A stretch of 31,721 bases of DNA from JAKANM01 sp964356495 (lineage in GTDB: Bacteria; Patescibacteriota; Patescibacteriia; Magasanikbacterales; GWA2-37-8): the NCBI GenBank assembly GCA_964356495.1, contig CAYHHR010000007.1, forward strand, positions 1 to 31,721, in the 5' to 3' direction. Shown here piece after piece: positions 21,915 through 29,088 of the stretch. The notes beneath the pieces were generated by a model that had not been told where the DNA came from, made no database searches, and was given only the letters and a program-made list of their open reading frames with translations. The translations under genes were made by a program, and so were the position numbers. Each line of letters opens with the position of its first letter. Positions within the stretch are counted from its first letter, which is position 1.

Positions 21915-23096
21915 ATGTTGACTTCTGAATTCGATTATAATTTACCGCCGGAGCTGATCGCGCAGACGCCAATCGAACCCAGGGATAGCTCGCGTTTGAT
22001 GGTTGTTGACCGTGAAAATAAATCTATTGAGCATCGGAAGTTTTTTGATATTTTAAATTATCTGAAAAAGGGCGATTTGGTGGTTTGGAACAATACTAAA
22101 GTTTTCAAAGCGCGGCTCCGAGGGAAAATTTTACTTGATGAGGCATCCGACGGGATTCAAAAGAAAATTTCTACGACGGATAAAATTTTGAACGCGGCTC
22201 CAGTGGAGATTTTTCTGGTGCGGCCGATGGAAAATAATCATGTTTGGAAGGTACTCGCAAAACCCGGCAAGAGGTTGCGTCTTGGGATGAAAGTTCAGTT
22301 CGCGCCGGATTTTTCCTGTGAAGTGATGTTGAAAGAAAAGGATGGCACGGTGCTCGTGCAGTTTGAGGATGATGATCTGTCTGTCAGAGCCAAGGCGAAT
22401 CAGTATGGCGAAGTGCCGACACCGCCTTATGTGAGAAATCCCAATTCCCAAATTCCAATGACCAAACTGGATGAACGATACCAGACGGTGTACGCGAAGC
22501 ACGAAGGTTCGGTGGCGGCGCCGACCGCTGGATTTCATTTCACGCCGGAATTAATTCAGAAATTAAAAAATCAAGGAGTTGATTTTGCCGAGGTGACGCT
22601 TCATGTCGGCCCTGGGACATTCCTCCCGGTTAAATCTGAAAATATCGAAGAGCATCAGATGCACAGCGAATGGGTGGAGCTCACGGCGAGGAACGCCGAT
22701 CTCATCAATGAAGCCAAAGCCGAAAAGCGGCGGGTGGTGGCCGTTGGGACTACGACAGTGAGAACGCTTGAAGGGATTTTTGCAACAACGGCAACTCCCC
22801 CTCGCCCCCTCTTGGAAAGGAGGGGGACAACGTTATCCCCCTCTGCCGGAGAGGGGGTCAGGGGGGAGTGGGAGCTCCACGCTTACTCCGGCGACATCAA
22901 CATCTTCATCACACCCGGTTTTAAATTTCAGATTGTCGACGCGCTCGTCACGAATTTTCATTTGCCGAAGTCAACTCTTCTCATGCTCGTCAGCGCCTTC
23001 GTTGGTGATAAGAATTTTACGCTTCAGTGTTACAAAAAAGCGATTGAGGAAAAGTATCGTTTTTTCAGCTTCGGTGATGCGATGTTGGTTGAGTGA
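21915..23096 (+). CDS. queA: tRNA preQ1 ribosyltransferase-isomerase QueA
   Basis: QueA transfers and rearranges the ribosyl part of S-adenosylmethionine onto preQ1 in tRNA to give epoxyqueuosine. The 393-residue protein shows FDYNLPPELIAQTP, the RYQTVYAKHEGSVAAPTAGFHFT core, HVGPGTFLPVK and TNFHLPKSTLLMLVSAF. It exceeds the family length because of two repeat-derived inserts: NPNSQIPMTK at about 174-183, from a repeat related to one at about 5859, and about 30 residues at 291-322 encoded by two palindromes (22805-22857). Tgt, which inserts preQ1, is also in this window. It ends the PAP2-mltG operon. Confidence 0.95.
   Translation: MLTSEFDYNLPPELIAQTPIEPRDSSRLMVVDRENKSIEHRKFFDILNYLKKGDLVVWNNTKVFKARLRGKILLDEASDGIQKKISTTDKILNAAPVEIFLVRPMENNHVWKVLAKPGKRLRLGMKVQFAPDFSCEVMLKEKDGTVLVQFEDDDLSVRAKANQYGEVPTPPYVRNPNSQIPMTKLDERYQTVYAKHEGSVAAPTAGFHFTPELIQKLKNQGVDFAEVTLHVGPGTFLPVKSENIEEHQMHSEWVELTARNADLINEAKAEKRRVVAVGTTTVRTLEGIFATTATPPRPLLERRGTTLSPSAGEGVRGEWELHAYSGDINIFITPGFKFQIVDALVTNFHLPKSTLLMLVSAFVGDKNFTLQCYKKAIEEKYRFFSFGDAMLVE
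22805..22857. repeat. Two CCCCCTC/GAGGGGG palindromes inside queA
   Basis: The first (22805-22826) pairs CCCCCT with AGGGGG. The second (22837-22857) is CCCCCTCT, loop GCCGG, AGAGGGGG, and recurs exactly at 31233-31253 in the helicase gene, where a similar tail follows (AGTGGGAG). Both are read in frame as a Pro/Arg/Gly/Ser-rich stretch. Confidence 0.85.
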
Positions 23097-23140
23097 GATT
23101 ACACGGATGCGCCTTGCGGCGCCGCGGATTGGCGGAAAGA

Positions 23141-23169
23141 TTGACAATCAAGGAGTAAAAACATATACT
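23141..23169 (+). promoter_or_regulatory. Perfect promoter of hicBA, predicted leaderless
   Basis: TTGACA (23141-23146), 17-nt spacer, TATACT (23164-23169). The hicB ATG is at 23178, 8 nt after the -10 box, so the mRNA would begin at or within one or two bases of the ATG. CATAT/ATATG arms around the -10 box (23162-23179) could be a site for HicB. Confidence 0.8.
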
Positions 23170-23177
23170 GGTAACAT

Positions 23178-23432
23178 ATGAAATCAAAAGCTATTAAAAA
23201 ACAGGTGCTCGAATACGTTGCAGTGTTTGAACCGGAAAAAGCCGGCGGATTTTCTGTTACAATTCCGGCCTTGCCTGGTTGTATTTCTGAAGGCGCTAAT
23301 TTTGAATTAGCGTATAAAAATATCAGTGAAGCGGCTCAGTTGTATTTGGAAGTGCTCGGCAGGGGGAAGAATCGGGATTTCTTAAAGAAAGAATCAAAGA
23401 TGATAATCGCCCCAATACAAGTGGCATTCTGA
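23178..23432 (+). CDS. hicB: HicB-family antitoxin
   Basis: HicB proteins neutralise the HicA mRNA interferase and often repress their own promoter. The 84-residue protein has the partial RNase H-like HicB fold: YVAVFEPEKAGGFSVTIPALPGCISEGANFELAYKNISEAAQLYLEVL in order, here at residues 14-60. A separate DNA-binding domain is not seen after it, so the short C-terminus or the complex must bind DNA if it represses. hicA follows after 4 nt. The ATG sits at the predicted transcription start. Confidence 0.9.
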   Translation: MKSKAIKKQVLEYVAVFEPEKAGGFSVTIPALPGCISEGANFELAYKNISEAAQLYLEVLGRGKNRDFLKKESKMIIAPIQVAF

Positions 23433-23436
23433 AATT

Positions 23437-23655
23437 ATGCCTCGTCTGCCCTCTCTCACGCCAGCTAAAATAATCCGGGCTTTGGAACGCGCCGGTTTTC
23501 TTTTTATTCGTCAGCGTGGTAGTCATCGGGTATATGTTCGAGGTGAGAAAATTATTGTTATCCCATTTCATAATAAGGATTTACGTAAAGGAACGCTCAA
23601 GAATATTATTCAGCACAGCGGGTTAAGTGTTGATGAGTTTTTGGAGTTACTTTGA
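23437..23655 (+). CDS. hicA: HicA-family mRNA interferase toxin
   Basis: HicA toxins have a double-stranded RNA-binding-like fold and cleave mRNA with one histidine. The 72-residue protein has the typical order: PAKIIRALERAGF, RQRGSHRVYV with the catalytic His, IVIPFHNKDLRKGTLKNIIQHSGLSVDEFLELL. It is complete and the catalytic motif is intact, so the toxin is probably active. It lies downstream of the antitoxin, the arrangement usual for the HicB-first subclass. Confidence 0.92.
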   Translation: MPRLPSLTPAKIIRALERAGFLFIRQRGSHRVYVRGEKIIVIPFHNKDLRKGTLKNIIQHSGLSVDEFLELL

Positions 23656-23808
23656 GTGAGACCGCCCATCCATCAAAGTTGATTGAAATGCAGACGGAGA
23701 GTAATATACAGAAAAGGTAATTTTATTAATTTTAAAAAATTTTATGGTAAATCATCTTACGCATTTCATGATCAATGTAAAAGAAGTGCATCGGTCGGTT
23801 AAAATAAT

Positions 23809-23842
23809 TAAAAAACCCGAGTTCATCACTCGGATTTTTTTT
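23809..23842. terminator. Bidirectional terminator between hicA and rplA
   Basis: A stem CCGAGT/ACTCGG with loop TCATC is flanked by AAAAAA and TTTTTTTT. It lies between the convergent hicBA and rplA transcripts. The 150 nt from hicA to this hairpin show no gene. Confidence 0.85.
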
Positions 23843-23883
23843 AATCTGTTTTATCCGTGGCGCTCGCTCGCATCTGCGTTATT

Positions 23884-24561
23884 TTATATCGCTGCTATTC
23901 TGATTGCTGGACCCATGGTCGAGCAGAGCACGAGATTTTGGATGAAGGTTCCTTTGGCGGTGGCCGGCTTGGCTTTCTTCAGTGATTCCATGAAGGTGGT
24001 AAAATTTTCTTTGAGTTTTGCCTCGCCGAAACTTACTTTGCCGATCGCCTGGTGGATATTTGAAGTGTCATCATTCTTGTAGGTGACTTTACCTTTCTTT
24101 AATTCCTCGATCAGTTTCTTGATGTTCGGACCGACGGTTTCAGTCTTCGGGTTTGGCATGAGACCTTTTGGACCGAGCACTTTCGCGACCTGGGCCAACT
24201 TCGACATCATGTCCGGAGTAGTCACGGCAACTTCGAATTCAATTTTGCCGGTATCTTTGATTTTTTTGATATCTTCTTCGCCGTAGATGAAGTCGGCTCC
24301 GGCTTCCTTGGCTTCTTTTTCTTTTTCAGGAGTGACGAAAGCGGCGACGGTTTTTGATTTGCCGGTGCCGTGCGGCAGGGTAACGGTGGCGCGGATTTGC
24401 TGTTCGCCTTTCTTCGGGTCGATGCCGAGATGAGCGTGCACTTCCACAGTGGCGTCGAATTTCACGGCGCTGGTTTCGAGGACGAGCTTGATGGCTTCGT
24501 CGACGCTGTAAACTTTATTTTTGTCGACCTTGGTCAAAAGGTCTTTCATTCTTTTGGACAT
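23884..24561 (-). CDS. rplA: 50S ribosomal protein L1
   Basis: L1 binds 23S rRNA at the mobile L1 stalk and can repress its own mRNA. The 225-residue protein has the core: KFDATVEVHAHLGIDPKKGEQQIRATVTLPHGTGK, FGADFIYGEEDI-type segment, LGPKGLMPNPKTETVG, and the C-terminal KKAKPATAKGTFIQNL. I start at ATG 24561 (MSKRMK), where family similarity begins; the open frame extends upstream but crosses the leader hairpin and promoter. rplK is not adjacent, which breaks the usual rplK-rplA pair. No Shine-Dalgarno site. Confidence 0.95.
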   Translation of the reverse strand: MSKRMKDLLTKVDKNKVYSVDEAIKLVLETSAVKFDATVEVHAHLGIDPKKGEQQIRATVTLPHGTGKSKTVAAFVTPEKEKEAKEAGADFIYGEEDIKKIKDTGKIEFEVAVTTPDMMSKLAQVAKVLGPKGLMPNPKTETVGPNIKKLIEELKKGKVTYKNDDTSNIHQAIGKVSFGEAKLKENFTTFMESLKKAKPATAKGTFIQNLVLCSTMGPAIRIAAI

Positions 24562-24586
24562 ACATTGTATGTTAAGTGGTAATAGC

Positions 24587-24603
24587 CCCCGAATGTGTCG
24601 GGG
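24587..24603 (-). promoter_or_regulatory. Leader hairpin of rplA
   Basis: In the rplA transcript CCCCGA and TCGGGG pair around CACAT (6 bp), and GTGG/CCAC further out can close a larger stem. The hairpin lies in the roughly 60-nt leader between promoter and ATG. Autoregulation by L1 is the usual mechanism in bacteria and would fit, but I did not match the known L1 site base by base. Confidence 0.5.
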
Positions 24604-24628
24604 TCCCACCTGAGTAAAAAGTGCCTTC

Positions 24629-24657
24629 AGTATAGCTAAAGCAAGAATTTTTGTCAA
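24629..24657 (-). promoter_or_regulatory. Perfect promoter of rplA
   Basis: On the minus strand TTGACA (24657-24652), 17-nt spacer, TATACT (24634-24629). The start would be near 24622, leaving a leader of about 60 nt. Confidence 0.85.
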
Positions 24658-24744
24658 TGGAACGCATCGGTTATCGTCTTGACTTATATGAAAAATTATG
24701 CGAGAGTTCGAAGTAGTTCACAAGTTCCTCGACAGGAGACACAC

Positions 24745-25833
24745 ATGTCACTCCAAGAACATTCGAAGTTAGCTTCGATTTATGGCTGTCTGACAAATCT
24801 GCGCGCGCGGCAATCCAACGCGAGAAGGCGGTTTTTCGAAGATATATTTGAAGGCTGGCTGTGCCTCTCTCGTTCGCCATACGCGATCGATGCCGACCAA
24901 AAACTCTTGCCGTCGAAAGCGGTCTGCCGCCTTGAAGACAAGACGCAAGTGGTGACTCGCACCAGATTTTCAGCGCATCCCAATCGGCACATCCGCTCTC
25001 GTGGACGCCACACCTCTGACGTGGAAAACGTCGCCACGATGATCACGAGTCTGCTCGGACTGAATGATGACTTGGCCCGAGCAATCGCGATCGGTCATGA
25101 CATGGGCCACGTTCCGTTTGGACATCTTGGTGAAACATTTCTGACTCAGATGACTGGGCGGGAATTTCGGCATGAGGTGTTCGGAGCGGTAATCGCTCAG
25201 AAAATCGAGCGTAACGGCGCCGGTCTGAATCTGACGAAGCAAGTGCTCGAAGGCATTCTTCATCACTCGCGCGGTCTCGGCGATTTGAGAATCGAGACCG
25301 GTATCTCGGAGGAAGCCAACGCGGTGATGTATGCCGACAAGATTGCCTACGTTTTCTCCGACATCAACGATCTTTTCTTCGCGAGCCGCTTCGGCCTCAG
25401 GCTGGAATGTTTTCCTTTGTTGGAGTTCAGGCTCGGGTGGTTCGGAGAGAAACAGCGTGATCGCGTTCAGAAGTGCGTCGAGGCACTTTGTCTCGAATCG
25501 GCTGAAGAGGGTCATGTTTCATTCGCAAAATCCGAAACCGCCGAGCGTTTCGCGGAACTCAAGAAGCTGATGTACAAAGTTTACCCGCTCGCAAACTATA
25601 AACCCCGGTATGGGGATGATAGTCTTGTCCGAGTGTACGATTTCCTCGGGAAGACGATTGAGGGCGTCGACCCCGCCGTCGTCTTTGCTCTCCTTTGTGA
25701 CAGCGAAGCGATTTATCTCAGCGAGAAGGAAGTGTTGAAAGCCGAGGACATTGACGATTTGACCATTGCCGAGATCATCCCTCATCTGCAGGGAAGAGGC
25801 ATCGGCTTCACCGACCCGGATCTTGATTGGTAG
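24745..25833 (+). CDS. dGTPase-like HD-domain phosphohydrolase
   Basis: Family members hydrolyse dGTP or other dNTPs to nucleoside and triphosphate and so control nucleotide pools, sometimes as phage defence. From ATG 24745 the protein has 362 residues. HD motifs are complete: H89 in RHTSDVE, H118-D119 in GHDMGHVPFGH, the HHS after EGIL, and Asp in YADKIAY. I chose this ATG because AGGAG (24734-24738) ends 6 nt before it; an upstream ATG lacks one. The gene has a strong Shine-Dalgarno site and GC-leaning codon use, unlike most neighbours but like the lipoprotein gene. Substrate specificity is not shown by sequence. Confidence 0.87.
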   Translation: MSLQEHSKLASIYGCLTNLRARQSNARRRFFEDIFEGWLCLSRSPYAIDADQKLLPSKAVCRLEDKTQVVTRTRFSAHPNRHIRSRGRHTSDVENVATMITSLLGLNDDLARAIAIGHDMGHVPFGHLGETFLTQMTGREFRHEVFGAVIAQKIERNGAGLNLTKQVLEGILHHSRGLGDLRIETGISEEANAVMYADKIAYVFSDINDLFFASRFGLRLECFPLLEFRLGWFGEKQRDRVQKCVEALCLESAEEGHVSFAKSETAERFAELKKLMYKVYPLANYKPRYGDDSLVRVYDFLGKTIEGVDPAVVFALLCDSEAIYLSEKEVLKAEDIDDLTIAEIIPHLQGRGIGFTDPDLDW

Positions 25834-25850
25834 TTTTGAATGAATAAAAA

Positions 25851-25878
25851 AGGCCGCCCGGCAATCCCGAGGCGGCCT
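25851..25878. terminator. Bidirectional terminator between the HD gene and trpS
   Basis: A perfect stem AGGCCGCC/GGCGGCCT with a 12-nt loop, flanked by AAAAA and (after TTA) TTTTTTT, ends the plus-strand HD gene and the minus-strand trpS. Confidence 0.85.
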
Positions 25879-25895
25879 AATTATTTTTTTTCTTT

Positions 25896-26879
25896 TTATT
25901 TTATCCCAACTAATTTTCGAACTTCTGTCATCGTTTTATCCGCAACTTTTTGCGCGTTGTCGGCACCGGCTTTGAGAACTTTTTGCAATTTTTTTTCGTC
26001 AGCCAAATATTCAGCGCGTTTTTTTCTGAAATCGGCGAAAGTTTTGCTGATCGCGTCAGCTAGAGCGGTTTTCAGATCTCCATAGCGGATCGTGCCGTTT
26101 TTTTCATCATCAACAAATTTTACGTGCAGTTTCGCGTCACCAAATTCCTTGAGAAGCAGGAGTAAATTTTGTACGCCCGGAGCGCCAGCGCCGCCTTCGG
26201 TGGCGGTGACTGCCTTTTTTAATTTAGTTTCTATGGTTTCCGGTTCATCTGCTAATTCCACGACATGTCCTTGGCCCAGGCTCTTGCTCATTTTTTTGGT
26301 CGGTTCAAGGAGGCTCATCACTTTCGGAATTTTGGTGAGCAGCGGCTTAACTTCGCCGAAAAATTCGCCGTAGCGGTTGTTGAACCAACGGCCAATGTCA
26401 TTGGTTAGTTCTAAATGTTGAATCTGGTCTTGTCCGATTGGAACTAACTGTCCTTTGTATAATAAAATGTCTGCGGCTTGGAGAATCGGGTAGGTAAGTA
26501 GGCCGGCATTAATATTTTTTTCTTGGTGCGCTGATTTGTCTTTGAATTGGGTCATGCGCTCCAGCTCCGATACGTGCGTCACAGTATTAAAAATCCAGCC
26601 TAACTCGGTATGACCATCAACCTCGGACTGAACAAAAAAAGTGGTTTTCTTCGGGTCGATTCCGGCGGCGAGTAGTTCGGCGGCCGTTGTCTTTATTTGC
26701 TTTCGGCGTTCTTCGGCGGACTGCATGCCGGTGAGCGAGTGCAGGTCGGCGATAAAAATATACATTTCGTACTGGCCGGAGTTCTGAAGTTCAACCCAAT
26801 TTTTCACCGCGCCAAGATAGTTTCCAATATGAAGATTCCCAGTCGGCTGGATGCCGGAGATAATTACTGGCTTTGACAT
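25896..26879 (-). CDS. trpS: Tryptophanyl-tRNA synthetase
   Basis: Class I synthetase that charges tRNA-Trp. The 327-residue protein has GIQPTGNLHIGNYLGA with the HIGH-type motif at 17-20, DLHSLT, the GQDQIQHLELTNDI segment and KKMSKS at about 194-199. It is complete and of normal length. Its ATG lies 3 nt after the stop of rlmH, so rlmH-trpS form an operon transcribed from the promoter at 27369. No Shine-Dalgarno site. Confidence 0.97.
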   Translation of the reverse strand: MSKPVIISGIQPTGNLHIGNYLGAVKNWVELQNSGQYEMYIFIADLHSLTGMQSAEERRKQIKTTAAELLAAGIDPKKTTFFVQSEVDGHTELGWIFNTVTHVSELERMTQFKDKSAHQEKNINAGLLTYPILQAADILLYKGQLVPIGQDQIQHLELTNDIGRWFNNRYGEFFGEVKPLLTKIPKVMSLLEPTKKMSKSLGQGHVVELADEPETIETKLKKAVTATEGGAGAPGVQNLLLLLKEFGDAKLHVKFVDDEKNGTIRYGDLKTALADAISKTFADFRKKRAEYLADEKKLQKVLKAGADNAQKVADKTMTEVRKLVGIK

Positions 26880-26882
26880 AGA

Positions 26883-27359
26883 TTAATAATGATAATTTCG
26901 ATTGGACGATATCATCATAGCACGATAAATCTGCTCCAGCAATATGACGCGCGCCATCTGGTGAGTGAAGGTGAGAGGAGAGAGCGAGAAGGTGCTGTTT
27001 GATTTCAGGACGACGTCCCGCGACAGGCCGAGCGGTCCGCCAATGATGAAGGTGATTGAATGCGATAAACTGGACCAATTTGAGAGATTTTTCGCGAAGG
27101 CTACCGAATTGAACTGTTTGCCCTTTTCCTCGAGCGCCACCACAAAATTGTCCCGGATTTTTTCCAGAACTTCCAAAATTTTCTTTCCTTCCTTCTCTTT
27201 GATCATTTCGACGGGGTCTTTTTCGCCAAACGGCTCTTCCTTAATTTCATGAAAAGTAATCTGTGTCGAAGACGAAAGGCGTTTCAGATATTCCTTCTCA
27301 GCTTCGCGCCAATATTCCTCTTTCAATTTTCCGACGACGATAAGATGCAGATGAATCAT
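26883..27359 (-). CDS. rlmH: 23S rRNA (pseudouridine1915-N3)-methyltransferase RlmH
   Basis: RlmH is a small SPOUT methyltransferase acting on helix 69 of 23S rRNA in the assembled 70S ribosome. The 158-residue protein has FIIGGPLGLS and SLSPLTFTHQMARVILLEQIYRA, the knotted AdoMet site, and ends NRNYHY in place of the common YHK/YHH. Length is normal. First gene of an operon with trpS. The ATG lies 9 nt after the -10 box, so the mRNA is probably leaderless. Confidence 0.95.
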   Translation of the reverse strand: MIHLHLIVVGKLKEEYWREAEKEYLKRLSSSTQITFHEIKEEPFGEKDPVEMIKEKEGKKILEVLEKIRDNFVVALEEKGKQFNSVAFAKNLSNWSSLSHSITFIIGGPLGLSRDVVLKSNSTFSLSPLTFTHQMARVILLEQIYRAMMISSNRNYHY

Positions 27360-27368
27360 ATGGCTGCT

Positions 27369-27397
27369 ATTTTAGCAAGATTACGCTTAGTTGTCAA
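27369..27397 (-). promoter_or_regulatory. Promoter of rlmH-trpS, predicted leaderless
   Basis: On the minus strand TTGACA (27397-27392), 17-nt spacer, TAAAAT (27374-27369), then 9 nt to the ATG of rlmH. Start of transcription should fall 0-3 nt before the ATG. Confidence 0.8.
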
Positions 27398-27429
27398 TTT
27401 TTTTCTCCAAAATTAGCCAAAAAATGTGA

Positions 27430-27458
27430 TTGACAAAAACGCGAAAATGTGCTATAAT
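27430..27458 (+). promoter_or_regulatory. Consensus sigma70 promoter of the helical-protein gene pair
   Basis: TTGACA (27430-27435), 17-nt spacer, TATAAT (27453-27458): full consensus at both boxes. Start near 27465, about 22 nt before the ATG at 27487. No Shine-Dalgarno site in the leader. Confidence 0.9.
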
Positions 27459-27486
27459 AATCCTATATATAATTAATCATATTCAT

Positions 27487-28635
27487 ATGGCAGGCAAACC
27501 AAGAGATCGAAGCGCGGGCGAGGAGGAAAAATTTGACATCGATAAAGCGCTGAATAACGCAAAATTTTTGGAATTTTTGTCTCGCGACCCCGATGGTGAA
27601 TCTCTGCTCGAGGTACATGATGCTAAATCTATTGAGAATGTGCGTGAATTACACGAGAAGTTTGAACTCAATGAAAAGACTGCCAAGGATGTTTCCCGCT
27701 TCATTGAAACCTCGGTAGCAGACGAGCTAAAGAAGGCAGGCGTAGAAGATTATAAACTTGGCGATAGTGACACCAAGGCGATTAGTATGTTCCTCGAAGG
27801 CGCGGTAAAAGAGCCAGACGGTGAAGCGCGCCATGAAAAAATTTCCGCTGACATCGAAGAATTTGCGAAACTGAAAGAACAAATTGGGGAGGCTGAAGCG
27901 GCAATTCAAGTAGAACTTGATAAATTGGGCGGCGCTGAAGGTCTTGAGCGTCGCAAAAAGCTCATGGGGCAGGCGGAGAAAGCGGGAGTTAATAAATTTT
28001 TCAGCCGCTGGCTTGGTGTTGGTCGTACTGATCAGGGGGAGTTTGTTTTGAAACAACTTGAGGATGAATTCGGCATCGAGCTTGGTGGTATAAGAGGTCA
28101 AAAGAAAGCCGTTAAGAGCGCCGAAGCAAGCTTAGCTCAATTGGAGAAGCAAAAAGAGGCGTTGAATAAAGCCAAGGAGGCATTGGTAGTAGCCGCTGGC
28201 GGAGAGAAAGCGATTTTCAAAGTAATTCAAATCAGCGTTGCTCGCCGTATGGCTGATCTTGTCGGTACCGACATTCATGAAGCTCGCAAAGTACATGAAG
28301 CGTTGACTAAAGCCAGCGAAGGCGGACTTGATTACTTAGCGCAAGCTAGGGCGGGCGGTTTAACTGAGGCTGCTATTGAAGCAGAGGTGGCCAAGACGGT
28401 GGAAAAGGAAGTCGAAGAGGTTTTTCAAACGCTTCCCATACGGGAGAACGGCGCTTTGCGCGCTCTGGAAAAAGGTTTGAAGGACATACTTAAGAAAGAC
28501 TCGACTGATACCGGCGCCAAGAAGCGGCTGCTCGAAATTTTAGAGAAGAATAAATCCGCGCTTCGCAAGACGGATCGAGCCAAGGCCATTTTGGTGGCTC
28601 GCACTATAGCTAAGCTTTATGAAAGCATGTTCTAA
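27487..28635 (+). CDS. Helical, coiled-coil-rich hypothetical protein
   Basis: The 382-residue protein from ATG 27487 is soluble, very rich in Glu, Lys and Ala, and almost wholly helical. Heptad-like stretches at about 105-145 and 200-240 suggest coiled coils; a Gly/Phe/Trp-containing break (NKFFSRWLGVGRTD) lies near 175. No signal, membrane segment, metal motif or known domain is seen and I do not recognise the family. The fully consensus promoter suggests strong expression. An earlier in-frame ATG at 27430 overlaps the promoter and is rejected. A 98-residue partner gene follows after 29 nt. Confidence 0.75.
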   Translation: MAGKPRDRSAGEEEKFDIDKALNNAKFLEFLSRDPDGESLLEVHDAKSIENVRELHEKFELNEKTAKDVSRFIETSVADELKKAGVEDYKLGDSDTKAISMFLEGAVKEPDGEARHEKISADIEEFAKLKEQIGEAEAAIQVELDKLGGAEGLERRKKLMGQAEKAGVNKFFSRWLGVGRTDQGEFVLKQLEDEFGIELGGIRGQKKAVKSAEASLAQLEKQKEALNKAKEALVVAAGGEKAIFKVIQISVARRMADLVGTDIHEARKVHEALTKASEGGLDYLAQARAGGLTEAAIEAEVAKTVEKEVEEVFQTLPIRENGALRALEKGLKDILKKDSTDTGAKKRLLEILEKNKSALRKTDRAKAILVARTIAKLYESMF

Positions 28636-28664
28636 AGCGATTTTATCCCTCTAACTAATTTTGT

Positions 28665-28961
28665 ATGAAACAATTAAATACCGCCGACCTCGAAAAAATG
28701 ATGAAAGAAGGCAAGTGGGATAAGGTCGAGTCAATTCTCGACGAGTATTTGAGCGGTGAATTGAGTCAAGAGGAAAAAGGCGAGGCTTATGTTAATTTTG
28801 CTCAGATCTTCGCGCGCGTCAATAATCATTTCAGTAAGCAATACTTGGGAAATATGCAATCTACCCTTGGCGCTCTACGCAAGATCAAAAGTAAGGATGC
28901 GGAAGTTGATGCTGGAATCAGCGTCGCCAAAGTGCAGGAGAAGATTCAGAAAATGAACTAG
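28665..28961 (+). CDS. Small helical hypothetical protein, TPR-like
   Basis: A 98-residue all-helical protein. The segment LEKMMKEGKWDKVESILDEYLSGELSQEEKGEAYVNFAQIF resembles two TPR-type helix pairs (residues 9-50), though consensus residues are incomplete. I do not recognise the family. It follows the coiled-coil gene by 29 nt in the same direction and probably shares its promoter, so the two products may work together. A long inverted repeat begins right at its stop. No Shine-Dalgarno site. Confidence 0.7.
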   Translation: MKQLNTADLEKMMKEGKWDKVESILDEYLSGELSQEEKGEAYVNFAQIFARVNNHFSKQYLGNMQSTLGALRKIKSKDAEVDAGISVAKVQEKIQKMN

Positions 28962-29088
28962 GGACCACTAATATACGCACTAATTTTCACTAATTCGTAT
29001 TGATTAGTGCGTACATTAGTGATCCCACTTATATCCACTAATTTTCACTAATTCGTATTGATTAGTGCGTACATTAGTGATCCCACTT
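28962..29088. repeat. Nested inverted repeat with a tandem 52-bp copy that covers the tgt stop
   Basis: From 28962 to 29026 the arms GGGA..CACTAAT..TACGCACTAAT and ATTAGTGCGTA.ATTAGTG.TCCC pair almost completely. The 52 bp at 28979-29030 recur without change at 29037-29088. The second copy contains the last codons and stop of tgt (KWDH-stop), so the first copy carries a duplicate of the tgt end. The block separates two convergent genes and may serve as terminator. It is related to the repeat at 183-255. Confidence 0.8.

Noticed and set aside
28962..29088. A CRISPR array
   Set aside because: Only two units, each a nested palindrome, 7 bp apart, with no unique spacers and no cas genes.
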